64,000 bases of DNA from positions 1-64,000 of the forward strand of contig NZ_JAAOJA010000004.1 in NCBI RefSeq assembly GCF_013184545.1. Reading direction: 5' to 3'. Of this stretch, positions 57,264-64,000 are shown piece after piece (the first letter of the stretch is position 1; each line of letters starts with the position of its first letter). The translations under genes and the position numbers were made by a program. This DNA is from Pseudomonas tumuqii. GTDB taxonomy: Bacteria > Pseudomonadota > Gammaproteobacteria > Pseudomonadales > Pseudomonadaceae. Below the pieces are notes generated by a model. It ran no database searches and had not been told where the DNA came from. It was given only the letters and a program-made list of their open reading frames with translations.

Positions 57264-57985
57264 GTCGGCCCCAGCAGGCCGCGGGCGATGCCGTTGAGCC
57301 GCTGTTCCGCCTGCTCGACCGGGACTTGCAGCGGCTCGGCGAGAATGGCCGCCAGCTCGGTGCGGCGTTCACCGGACAGGCTGGCGCCACGCTCGGCAAA
57401 GCCGAGCAGGGCGCGCTGCTCGAGCAGGTCGAGGGCGAAGGGTGCATGCAGCGCTTCGGCCTGCGGCAGGCTCGGCCTCGCGGGCAGGGTGTCGCGGTAG
57501 ACCACCAGGGTGCCGGCGGCGATATCACCGAGGCGCTTGAACGCCGGGTGATTGAGGCAGCTGAGAATGCCCAGGGTGTAGCCGAACGGCAGGATATCGA
57601 CGAAGCGCAGCAGGTTGCGGGTCAGCGAGGCGGCCCAGCCGACCGGGGTGCCGTCATCGTGCACCACGCGCAGGCCGAGGAGCTGCTTGCCCGGCGAGCG
57701 GCCCTGGTTGAATACCTCGAACAGCACCATGTACCACCAGGTCACCAGGAACAGCAGGATGGTCGCCAGGCCCATGCCGAACTTGCCGAGCAGACCGAGG
57801 ACGACGTACATCGCCAGCAACAGCAGGCCGCGAATCAGCAGGTCGATGGCGAAGGCCAGGGCGCGCGGCACCAGGCCCGCCGGGCGCAGGAGCAGATCGA
57901 TGCCTTCCGGGGTTTCCACCCGATAACGGGTATCCAGCGGCGGGCACTGCGCGCGGGAGAAACGGGCGACTGGGTTGAGGGGCAT
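57260..57985 (-). CDS. RDD-family membrane protein
   Basis: A 241-residue protein with the RDD layout: LVPRALAFAIDLLIRGLLLL (R and D in helix 1), a second helix GLATILLFLVTWWYMVLFEV, and NQGRSPGKQLLGLRVVHDDG before the third. It is the first gene of the RDD-SpoIIM-DUF4129-DUF4350-MoxR-DUF58 operon. The ATG at 57985 is 31 bases from a palindromic element, so any promoter lies in or beyond that element. Confidence 0.9.
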   Translation of the reverse strand: MPLNPVARFSRAQCPPLDTRYRVETPEGIDLLLRPAGLVPRALAFAIDLLIRGLLLLAMYVVLGLLGKFGMGLATILLFLVTWWYMVLFEVFNQGRSPGKQLLGLRVVHDDGTPVGWAASLTRNLLRFVDILPFGYTLGILSCLNHPAFKRLGDIAAGTLVVYRDTLPARPSLPQAEALHAPFALDLLEQRALLGFAERGASLSGERRTELAAILAEPLQVPVEQAEQRLNGIARGLLGPT

Positions 57986-58015
57986 TGGCAGACTGCATCG
58001 AAGAAAGCCCGATGC

Positions 58016-58299
58016 TAGGGTCTGTTCCCGTTTCAGCGCAAGCCGCGTTGCCGCAAAAAATCTCGCCATGGCCGGGCGGCGTTCCGCTAGGCGTAGGACG
58101 CCGGTAATGGTTGTTCCCTTGCCAAGTCCTACAACAACGCATGGCGAGATTTTCCGCGCAACCCGCAGGGCCGGGCCTGTTTTTGCGCGATGCTGCGTTT
58201 CTTGACGCTCATTTGGAACGACCAAACTTCGCGTCTCGCGCCTTGCCTCGCGCAAAAACAGGCTCCGGCGCGGTCGCGATGAAACGGGAACAGACCCTA
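58016..58299. mobile_element. 284-bp palindromic element with 20-bp terminal inverted repeats
   Basis: Perfect 20-base inverted repeats TAGGGTCTGTTCCCGTTTCA (58016-58035) and its complement (58280-58299) bound the element. Inside are two further inverted pairs: AAAATCTCGCCATG (about 58058-58071) with CATGGCGAGATTTT (about 58141-58154), and GCCTGTTTTTGCGC (about 58175-58188) with GCGCAAAAACAGGC (about 58250-58263). The whole can fold as an outer stem with two arms. Ends start TA/end TA, compatible with a TA target. No ORF with family features. MITE-like. Confidence 0.75.
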
Positions 58300-58316
58300 A
58301 CCAGCAGCAGGCGGGG

Positions 58317-58350
58317 ACGCAATCGGGCCGGCGAATCGGCCCGATTGCGT
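58317..58350. terminator. 13-bp stem hairpin after the membrane-protein gene
   Basis: ACGCAATCGGGCC (58317-58329) and GGCCCGATTGCGT (58338-58350) form a perfect stem with an 8-base loop, just past the end of the 58356-59117 gene. No T-run follows on the minus strand, so intrinsic termination is uncertain. Confidence 0.5.
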
Positions 58351-58355
58351 GGGGT

Positions 58356-59117
58356 TCACTGGGCGGGCGGCAGCACGCCGAAAATGGTGCGATAGAGTAC
58401 GCCCATGGCGATGACGAACAGCGGAATACTCCAGACCAGGCCGATGCCCAGCGGAATGACGCTGACCAGGGTGATCAGGCCGAGCAGCAGGAACAGGCCG
58501 AAAGTCTTGAACCAGTGCTGGCTGATGGCCTTGCGCGAGGCTTCCAGCGCCTGCCAGGGCGACAGGCCGCGCTCGACCACCAGCGGAATCGCCAGCATGT
58601 AGGCGATGGCCAGATACAGGCCCGGGATGATCAGCAGGAACATACCGAGATAGATCAGCAGCATCATCACCACTGCGGTGATCACCAGGGGCAGGGTGCG
58701 GCCGAAATGGCTGAAGATCTCGTTGAAGCTGATCGGCTGGTCGGCCGCGCGGCGAATGCCGATCATGTTGATCCCGGCCATGAAGGGATAGGCCAGGGCC
58801 GAGGCCAGCACGCCGATCACCAGCTCGCCGATCATGACTGACGTCGGGCTTTCGCTGAGGGCAGCGAAGATGCCGAGCATGCCGCCGAGTACCAGTGACA
58901 CGACGAACATCACGGCATAGAACACCAGGAAGCCACCGATGATGATGCCCTTGGTGCCTTTGACGCGCTGCCAGGCTTCGCCGAGCAGTTCGCCGATAGC
59001 GAAGTCGTAACCGCGGCTCAGGGCTTGCTCGATGCTCGGCGCCTGGCTGTCGCTCGGCGCTTGTCGCAGGCTGCTGGCGGGGGCTGCATAGGGGTTGGGG
59101 CTGGTTGCGTCACTCAT
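58356..59117 (-). CDS. multi-pass membrane protein of unknown function
   Basis: A 253-residue protein. A polar N-terminus (SDATSPNPYAAPASSLRQ) is followed by about six hydrophobic segments, including IIIGGFLVFYAVMFVVSLVL and LGMFLLIIPGLYLAIAYML. The layout resembles membrane proteins of the BPSS1780/glycerophosphoryl-diesterase-membrane-domain-like group. No catalytic motif. The ATG at 59117 follows a plausible ribosome site. The following 208 bases up to sbcB contain a family-B repeat string. Confidence 0.78.
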   Translation of the reverse strand: MSDATSPNPYAAPASSLRQAPSDSQAPSIEQALSRGYDFAIGELLGEAWQRVKGTKGIIIGGFLVFYAVMFVVSLVLGGMLGIFAALSESPTSVMIGELVIGVLASALAYPFMAGINMIGIRRAADQPISFNEIFSHFGRTLPLVITAVVMMLLIYLGMFLLIIPGLYLAIAYMLAIPLVVERGLSPWQALEASRKAISQHWFKTFGLFLLLGLITLVSVIPLGIGLVWSIPLFVIAMGVLYRTIFGVLPPAQ

Positions 59118-59261
59118 GGCGGCGTCCTTGTATGAGCAGAAATGTCCAAGAGAGCATAGTAGCGATAGCGATACTGGCAATCAGCCTGGCAAACAAGGGC
59201 GTTGCGAGCGCGCCCGGCTGTGCGGTGGGTCAAGGCCTCAGCCAGGCGCCTCGGCCCGGCC

Positions 59262-59294
59262 GTTGCTCGCTACGGTTTTCAACAGCCTGCTAGA
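59262..59294. repeat. family-B repeat string upstream of sbcB
   Basis: GTTGCTCGCTACGGTTTTCA followed by ACAGCCTGCTAG resembles the string at about 43605-43635 upstream of the renalase-like gene. It ends about 30 bases before the sbcB start and may contribute to its leader. Confidence 0.5.
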
Positions 59295-59325
59295 CTGGCG
59301 CGGACCCCGCCTCTAGGAAACCGCC

Positions 59326-60756
59326 GTGACCTCCAGTCTGTTCTGGTACGACTACGAAACCACCGGTATCGATCCGCGTCGCGACCGACCGCTGCAAGTC
59401 GCCGGGATTCGCACCGACGAAGACCTCAATGAAATCGGCGAGCCGCTGAACATCTACTGCCAGCCCAGCGACGACATCCTGCCGCACCCGGCCGCCTGCC
59501 TCATCACTGGTATCACGCCCAGTCAGTTGGCGGAGAAAGGCTTGGGCGAGGCCGAATTCATGGCCCGCATGCATGCCGAAATGATTCAGCCGGGTACTTG
59601 CGCTGTGGGCTACAACAGCCTGCGCTTCGACGATGAAGTCACCCGCTACAGCCTGTACCGCAATTTTTTCGACCCCTATGCCCGCGAGTGGCAAGGTGGC
59701 AACAGCCGCTGGGACCTGATCGATCTGGTGCGCGCGGCCTATGCCCTGCGCCCGGATGGCATTGTCTGGCCGGAGGAAGAGGGCCGCGTCAGCCTCAAGC
59801 TGGAGCGCCTGACCGCGGCCAACGGCATCGAACATGGCCAGGCCCATGACGCGCTGGCCGATGTGCGCGCGACCATCGCGCTGGCGCGCCTGATTCGCAG
59901 TAAGCAGCCAAAACTGTACAACTACCTCTATCACATGCGCAGCAAGCAACGGGTGCTCGACCAGATTCGTTTGTTACAACCCCTGGTGCATATTTCCGGG
60001 CGCTTCGCCGGTACGCGGCATTACCTGGCTGTGGTATTGCCGCTGGCCTGGCATCCGCGTAATCGCAATGCGCTTATCGTCTGCGACTTGCACGCCGATC
60101 CGGCGCCGTTGCTCGAGGAAGATGGCGAGTCCTTGCGCCGGCGCCTATATACCCGGCGCGAGCAACTGGGCGACGGCGAGTTGCCGGTCCCCTTGAAGTT
60201 GCTGCACATCAACCGTTGTCCGGTGCTGGCGCCATTGAATGTACTGCGTGGCGAAGATATTCAGCGTTTGCAGTTGGATATGACCGGTCCTCTGCTGCAT
60301 GCCGATCGACTGGTGGCCGCTCAAGCGCAATGGCAGGACAAACTCGCGCTGATATATGGCGAAGAAGGTTTTGCGCCCAGCGAGGATCCCGAGCAACAGC
60401 TATATGATGGTTTTATCGGTGATCGCGACCGGCGTTTATGCGAACAAGTGCGCAGTGCCGAACCCTCGCAGTTAGCCAAGAATGCCTGGCCGTTCGATGA
60501 TGCACGCTTACCTGAATTATTATTTCGTTATCGCGCGCGCAACTTTTCCTCCAGCCTGGACGCGGCAGAACAGCAGCGCTGGGTAGAATTTTGTCAGCAG
60601 CGTTTAACCCGCCCCGAGTGTGGCGCGCCTAATACCTTGACGAATTTCGAGGCAGCGCTCGACGAAATATTCGCGCAGGCCACACCCGGGCAACAAACGG
60701 TACTGACGGAGTGGCGTGACTATGCGCAACAGTTGCGCTTGCGTTATGCCCTTTAA
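59326..60756 (+). CDS. sbcB: exodeoxyribonuclease I
   Basis: A 476-residue 3'-5' single-strand DNA exonuclease. The DEDDh residues appear in FWYDYETTGIDPRRD, VGYNSLRFDDEVTRY and the HDALADVRATIALA segment. SH3-like and C-terminal helical domains follow. The start is GTG 59326 with AGGAAA upstream; it gives the expected N-terminus. In pseudomonads sbcB adjoins mvaT, as here. Confidence 0.95.
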   Translation: MTSSLFWYDYETTGIDPRRDRPLQVAGIRTDEDLNEIGEPLNIYCQPSDDILPHPAACLITGITPSQLAEKGLGEAEFMARMHAEMIQPGTCAVGYNSLRFDDEVTRYSLYRNFFDPYAREWQGGNSRWDLIDLVRAAYALRPDGIVWPEEEGRVSLKLERLTAANGIEHGQAHDALADVRATIALARLIRSKQPKLYNYLYHMRSKQRVLDQIRLLQPLVHISGRFAGTRHYLAVVLPLAWHPRNRNALIVCDLHADPAPLLEEDGESLRRRLYTRREQLGDGELPVPLKLLHINRCPVLAPLNVLRGEDIQRLQLDMTGPLLHADRLVAAQAQWQDKLALIYGEEGFAPSEDPEQQLYDGFIGDRDRRLCEQVRSAEPSQLAKNAWPFDDARLPELLFRYRARNFSSSLDAAEQQRWVEFCQQRLTRPECGAPNTLTNFEAALDEIFAQATPGQQTVLTEWRDYAQQLRLRYAL

Positions 60757-60882
60757 ATGGGCTGCAGGCTGCAGACGCTAAATAGCGAGTGGCCGTTGCC
60801 TGCCATTTTGTAGGGGCTCGCCGTCTGGCCGCGCGGCCTGACGCCACCCGGCGCTTGTCTTCGACATGGATATTGTTACAAC

Positions 60883-60919
60883 GCATAAAAAACGCCAGCA
60901 AGGCTGGCGTTTTTTATGC
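60883..60919. terminator. bidirectional terminator between sbcB and mvaT
   Basis: A 17-base stem, GCATAAAAAACGCCAGC with its perfect complement, and an AAG loop, with A- and T-runs inside the arms, so it can act on both strands. Confidence 0.9.
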
Positions 60920-60947
60920 GCTGAAATCGCTGATTCAAGCGTAGAGC

Positions 60948-61325
60948 TTAGTCCAGCAGGGTGGCCCAGCTTTCAACAACATCGCCGCCCCACTTGGCTT
61001 TCCACTCTTTCAGGGTCTTGTGGTTGCCACCTTTGGTTTCGATCACTTCGCCGGTGTTCGGGTTCTTGTACTGCTTAACTTTGCGCGCACGCTTGACCCC
61101 GGTGGTCTTGGCGCCGGCGCGCGGTGCCTTGCTGACTTTGGCGTCCGGGTCGAGCATGGCGATGATGTCACGCAGGGACTTCTGATATTCGCCCATCAGC
61201 GTGCGCAGTTTGCCTTCGAATTCGAGTTCTTTTTTCAGCTTGTCGTCTTGCGACAGATTTTTCAGGCGCTCTTGCAGTTCTTTGATGGCTTCTTCGGTGG
61301 CACGGTATTCGTTGATCAGCGACAT
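60948..61325 (-). CDS. mvaT: H-NS-family transcriptional regulator MvaT
   Basis: A 125-residue xenogeneic silencer. The N-terminal coiled-coil oligomerisation part (MSLINEYRATEEAIKELQER) is followed by a basic linker. The C-terminal DNA-binding domain shows VKQYKNPNTGEVIETKGGNH and KTLKEWKAKWGGDVVESWA, which carry the AT-hook-like RGN-type loop of MvaT. It binds AT-rich DNA and silences acquired genes, including prophage and TA-type loci. Convergent with sbcB across a shared terminator. Confidence 0.97.
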   Translation of the reverse strand: MSLINEYRATEEAIKELQERLKNLSQDDKLKKELEFEGKLRTLMGEYQKSLRDIIAMLDPDAKVSKAPRAGAKTTGVKRARKVKQYKNPNTGEVIETKGGNHKTLKEWKAKWGGDVVESWATLLD

Positions 61326-61368
61326 GGGGCTTACCTTAATCTGAGTAGGTGATGGCTAAGTGTCAGTA

Positions 61369-61397
61369 ATAATAGTCAGGCACTTTTGACAAGTAAA
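61369..61397 (-). promoter_or_regulatory. mvaT promoter
   Basis: On the minus strand TTTACT (61392-61397) and TATTAT (61369-61374) are spaced by 17 bases, about 44 bases upstream of the mvaT ATG. The surrounding sequence is AT-rich, a likely target for autoregulation by MvaT. Confidence 0.6.
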
Positions 61398-61582
61398 CTG
61401 CTTTGCAAGAATTTGCCACGGTTTATCAAACAAAGTTGCAAATTTGCTGGCGCGATAACTCTATGAGTCAACCCGTCAGTGTTTGTCAGTTTTTTCGAGG
61501 TCCGCGCTGGATGTCAGGATTACTGCAGTTTTCTCGCGCTGTGGCTAGAATGACCGACTTTGCGGTTTCTCTGGAGTTTCCC

Positions 61583-62434
61583 ATGCGTACTTTTCGGTTG
61601 GTCATAGCCTGTCCGGACCGCGTTGGTATCGTGGCCAAGGTCAGTAACTTTCTGGCCACCTACAACGGCTGGATCACCGAGGCGAGTCATCACTCGGATA
61701 ATCACAGCGGTTGGTTCTTCATGCGCCATGAGATTCGTGCCGATTCCTTGCCGTTCGATTTGCCGGGGTTTCATCAAGCCTTTGCGCCCATCGCCCGTGA
61801 GTTCTCCATGGAATGGCGGGTCACTGATTCGGCACAGAAAAAGCGCGTGGTGTTGATGGCCAGTCGCGAGTCGCATTGTCTGGCTGACTTGCTGCACCGT
61901 TGGCACAGCGATGAGTTGGACTGCGATATTGCATGCGTGATTTCCAATCATGAGGATTTGCGCAGCATGGTCGAGTGGCACGGCATCCCCTATTTCCATG
62001 TGCCGGTCGAGCCACAGCACAAGCAGCGGGCCTTCGATGAAGTGGAACGACTGGTCAATGCGCATGCCGCCGACGTCATAGTGCTGGCGCGTTATATGCA
62101 AATTCTGCCTGCGCAACTGTGTCGCGATTTCGCCCAGCGGGTGATCAATATCCACCACAGCTTTCTGCCGTCGTTCGTCGGTGCCAAGCCTTATCACCAG
62201 GCTTCGCTACGCGGAGTCAAGCTGATCGGCGCCACCTCGCACTATGTGACCGAGGAGTTGGATGCCGGCCCGATCATCGAGCAGGACGTGGTGCGTGTCA
62301 GTCACCGCGACAGCATCGAAGAAATGGTCCGTCTGGGTAAGGATGTGGAAAAAATGGTGTTGTCCCGTGGGCTACGCTATCACTTAGAGGACCGAGTATT
62401 GGTTCACGATAACAAGACTGTGGTGTTCGACTGA
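61583..62434 (+). CDS. purU: formyltetrahydrofolate deformylase
   Basis: A 283-residue enzyme that releases formate and tetrahydrofolate from 10-formyl-THF. The N-terminal ACT domain (RLVIACPDRVGIVAKVSNFL) is followed by a formyltransferase-fold domain with INIHHSFLPSFVGAKPYHQA and HYVTEELDAGPIIEQD. The ATG at 61583 gives the family N-terminus; the longer frame upstream is not conserved in appearance. A TAGAAT near 61546 may be its -10 element. Confidence 0.95.
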   Translation: MRTFRLVIACPDRVGIVAKVSNFLATYNGWITEASHHSDNHSGWFFMRHEIRADSLPFDLPGFHQAFAPIAREFSMEWRVTDSAQKKRVVLMASRESHCLADLLHRWHSDELDCDIACVISNHEDLRSMVEWHGIPYFHVPVEPQHKQRAFDEVERLVNAHAADVIVLARYMQILPAQLCRDFAQRVINIHHSFLPSFVGAKPYHQASLRGVKLIGATSHYVTEELDAGPIIEQDVVRVSHRDSIEEMVRLGKDVEKMVLSRGLRYHLEDRVLVHDNKTVVFD

Positions 62435-62480
62435 TTGCCGTATCGTGCATTAACCAAGTGCAGGCTGAAGGAGTTCGCTA

Positions 62481-62906
62481 ATGCTCAAATCAATCAAGGT
62501 GCGCGATTACATGACTCGCCATCTGGTGACGTTTCGGTCTGACACCGATCTGTTCACCGCCATCAATCGGCTATTGGAACATCGTATTGCGGGCGCCCCG
62601 GTGGTTGACTCCCAGGGCCACCTGATCGGCTTGTTATCCGAGGGCGACTGCCTGCGGGGCATCCTCTCGGGGGCTTATTACGAGGCGATCGGGGGTGTGG
62701 TCAGTTCCTATATGACTACCGAGGTTGAGACCATCTCTCCGGAAACCGACATCATTGAGGTCTCCGAGCGCTTTCTGCGCGGTCGTCTGGGACGCCTCCC
62801 GGTGGTGGAGAACGGGCGTCTGGTTGGCCAGATCAGTCGCAGCGATGTGCTGCGCGCGGTCAAGGAGTTCGCCCAGCACGAGCAGGGCAAAGTCCTTTCA
62901 CAGTGA
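62481..62906 (+). CDS. CBS-domain protein
   Basis: A 141-residue protein consisting of a pair of CBS domains: VRDYMTRHLVTFRSDTDLF with APVVDSQGHLIGLLSEGDC, then YMTTEVETISPETDIIEVSE with RLPVVENGRLVGQISRSDVL. Such pairs bind adenosine nucleotides and act as sensors. A GAAGGAG site precedes the ATG. It follows purU by 46 bases and may be co-transcribed. Target unknown. Confidence 0.92.
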   Translation: MLKSIKVRDYMTRHLVTFRSDTDLFTAINRLLEHRIAGAPVVDSQGHLIGLLSEGDCLRGILSGAYYEAIGGVVSSYMTTEVETISPETDIIEVSERFLRGRLGRLPVVENGRLVGQISRSDVLRAVKEFAQHEQGKVLSQ

Positions 62907-62935
62907 GACCGCAAGTCGCCTGCGGCGCCGAGGTT

Positions 62936-63616
62936 TCAGGCCGCGGGCAAGTCGAACAATAGCGCCTCGCCCTGACCCTGCAGGTTGAGTGTGCCGGGCT
63001 CGCGCACTTGCAGGCCATCGCCAGGGGTCAGGTGTATGCCTGGGCCATTCAGCTGGCCCGTCAACAGCTGCAGGTAGAGCCAGCGGCCGGGGGCAAGCAC
63101 ATAGTCGAGCGGGCCGCTCTGCCAGCGGTAGAGCGTCATGTCCTGGGCGACCTGCAAGCTGCCGCCAGCGCCGTCCGGGCTGGCGATGAGCTGCAGGCCT
63201 TCCTGCGTGGCGAAGGCGCGCTGCTGATAACTCGGCGCCAAGCCGCGTTGCGCCGGCTCTATCCAGATTTGCATGAAGTGCACGGGCGCGCTCGCCGAGG
63301 CGTTGAACTCGCTGTGGCGGATGCCGGAACCGGCGCGCATCAGTTGGAATTCCCCTGCCTGGATTTCTTCGCGGCTGCCCAGCGAGTCCTGGTGCGCCAG
63401 GGTGCCCTGGCGAACATAGCTGATGATTTCCATGTCGCGGTGGCCGTGCGTGGCAAACCCGGCGCCGGCGATGACGCTATCGTCGTTGATCACCCGCAGG
63501 TGCGAGAAACCCTGAAAGCGCGGGTCGTAATACTCGCCGAAGGAAAAACTGTGGTAACTGTTCAGCCAGCTCAGTTGCGAGTGACCGCGTTCGGCAGCGG
63601 GGCGAAGCTGGTACAT
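62936..63616 (-). CDS. pirin-family bicupin protein
   Basis: A 226-residue pirin-like protein. The N-terminal cupin has SFSFGEYYDPRFQGF, GFATHGHRDMEIISYV and the His/Glu metal ligands around HGHRD and SGIRHSEFN. The C-terminal cupin is degenerate. This short YhhW-type form may act as a quercetinase-like dioxygenase. The ATG at 63616 gives the usual start MYQLRPAAERG. It is convergent with the CBS gene. Confidence 0.93.
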   Translation of the reverse strand: MYQLRPAAERGHSQLSWLNSYHSFSFGEYYDPRFQGFSHLRVINDDSVIAGAGFATHGHRDMEIISYVRQGTLAHQDSLGSREEIQAGEFQLMRAGSGIRHSEFNASASAPVHFMQIWIEPAQRGLAPSYQQRAFATQEGLQLIASPDGAGGSLQVAQDMTLYRWQSGPLDYVLAPGRWLYLQLLTGQLNGPGIHLTPGDGLQVREPGTLNLQGQGEALLFDLPAA

Positions 63617-63753
63617 GATCACCTCTGGGAAGTACCTCGAGGTGGTCATTGTGGGAAATGGACGGATCAATAAAAAGCGTAAATTTGCGCTGATATCGAT
63701 CGATTTCAATGATCTATTGGGCGCTAATGCGGGCGCCAACGGAGGTGCACGGC

Positions 63754-63957
63754 ATGCACGACCCCCTCGACCGCGCTACCTCGCAGCCACCACCAGCGCT
63801 TGGTGAGGGCTGCGTCAGGCGTTATGACCCGGATGCCTTGCACCCGCAGAGCGGCAGCGAATTTGCCGATGCCGCCGAGCTGTGGCGCCAGCTCCAGGAG
63901 CAGGCTGGCGAGCCGCCGGAAGCAGCGGGCAGCGAAATGAAAACGGGCGCCGACTAG
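63754..63957 (+). CDS. small hypothetical protein (67 aa)
   Basis: A 67-residue protein starting MHDPLDRATSQPPPALGEGC after a GGAGG ribosome site (spacing seven bases). It is polar and Pro/Ala/Glu-rich with no hydrophobic segment. A hairpin overlaps its stop codon. Function unknown. Confidence 0.55.
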   Translation: MHDPLDRATSQPPPALGEGCVRRYDPDALHPQSGSEFADAAELWRQLQEQAGEPPEAAGSEMKTGAD

Positions 63958-63963
63958 GCGCCC
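63945..63963 (-). terminator. hairpin at the window end, minus-strand terminator
   Basis: GGGCGCC (63945-63951) and GGCGCCC (63957-63963) form a 7-base stem. On the minus strand it is followed by a T-rich GTTTTCATTT, fitting a terminator for a gene entering from beyond the window end. Confidence 0.6.
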
Positions 63964-63982
63964 TCCCTGGCTGTCGACGGTT

Positions 63983-64000
63983 TCAGATGCGGAAGCTGTC
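63983..64000 (-). CDS. possible 3' end of a minus-strand gene
   Basis: The last 18 bases read on the minus strand as Asp-Ser-Phe-Arg-Ile-stop, and a minus-strand terminator lies 20 bases downstream. Too short to identify. Confidence 0.3.
   Translation of the reverse strand, partial: DSFRI

Overview
The window is high-GC chromosomal DNA of a Pseudomonas (sensu lato). It opens in the 3' end of a 5S rRNA gene. It carries pseudomonad-specific genes (mvaT, the long psi subunit next to rimI, a PA4642-type protein, pagL, mksFEB) and REP-like palindromes. Gene content and order follow the hemA-prfA-prmC-moeB and lolB-ispE-tRNA-prs-rplY-pth-ychF blocks of known pseudomonads. It is not P. aeruginosa-like throughout: a carboxynorspermidine gene pair and a long photolyase/lipid operon are present. 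Nearly all sequence is ordinary core genome; the accessory material is small.

Layout. 1-3.8 kb: end of an rRNA operon, then two PqiA/LetA membrane proteins and a six-MCE-domain PqiB/LetB-type protein (lipid transport). 3.8-8.7 kb: mksF-mksE-mksB condensin operon on the minus strand. 8.9-12.3 kb: an unknown gene and a carboxynorspermidine decarboxylase/dehydrogenase pair. 12.4-18.1 kb: leuA, holD-like psi, rimI, an acidic unknown protein, beta-carbonic anhydrase, an EamA transporter and a DUF3087 membrane protein. 18.1-20.1 kb: a small accessory island with a repeat fragment, an orphan ORF, a frameshifted tyrosine integrase remnant and a VapBC-type toxin-antitoxin pair, ending at tRNA-Met. 20.2-27.3 kb: ychF, pth, rplY, prs, two tRNA-Gln, ispE, lolB and a TPR lipoprotein, all minus strand. 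27.4-33.0 kb: hemA, prfA, prmC, moeB, murI and pagL, plus strand.

33.0-44.7 kb is the most interesting region. A minus-strand operon of nine tightly packed genes runs DUF523/DUF1722, a MerR regulator of the CarH/LitR type, photolyase, NTF2-like, SDR, FAD oxidase, DUF1365, a cyclopropane-synthase-like methyltransferase and DUF2878. It is preceded by two perfect TGTACA-N12-TGTACA sites. A third site (TATACA-N12-TGTACA) lies in the divergent region between a renalase-like gene and a TIGR01777 epimerase followed by hemH. This reads as a light/singlet-oxygen regulon under a LitR-type regulator that has lost its cobalamin-ligating histidine. The gene downstream of renalase (a Trp-rich TIGR02450 protein) is split by a ~170-bp palindromic MITE-like insertion.

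45.9-51.0 kb: MFS transporter, upp, hpt, a SulP transporter and a PA4642-type protein. 51.1-58.0 kb: a six-gene RDD-SpoIIM-DUF4129-DUF4350-MoxR-DUF58 operon. A 284-bp element with perfect 20-bp terminal inverted repeats and two nested internal hairpins sits 31 bp upstream of its first start codon. 58.3-64 kb: a multi-pass membrane protein, sbcB, mvaT, purU, a CBS-domain protein, a pirin and a small orphan gene. All gene functions are from reading protein motifs; no database search was run.
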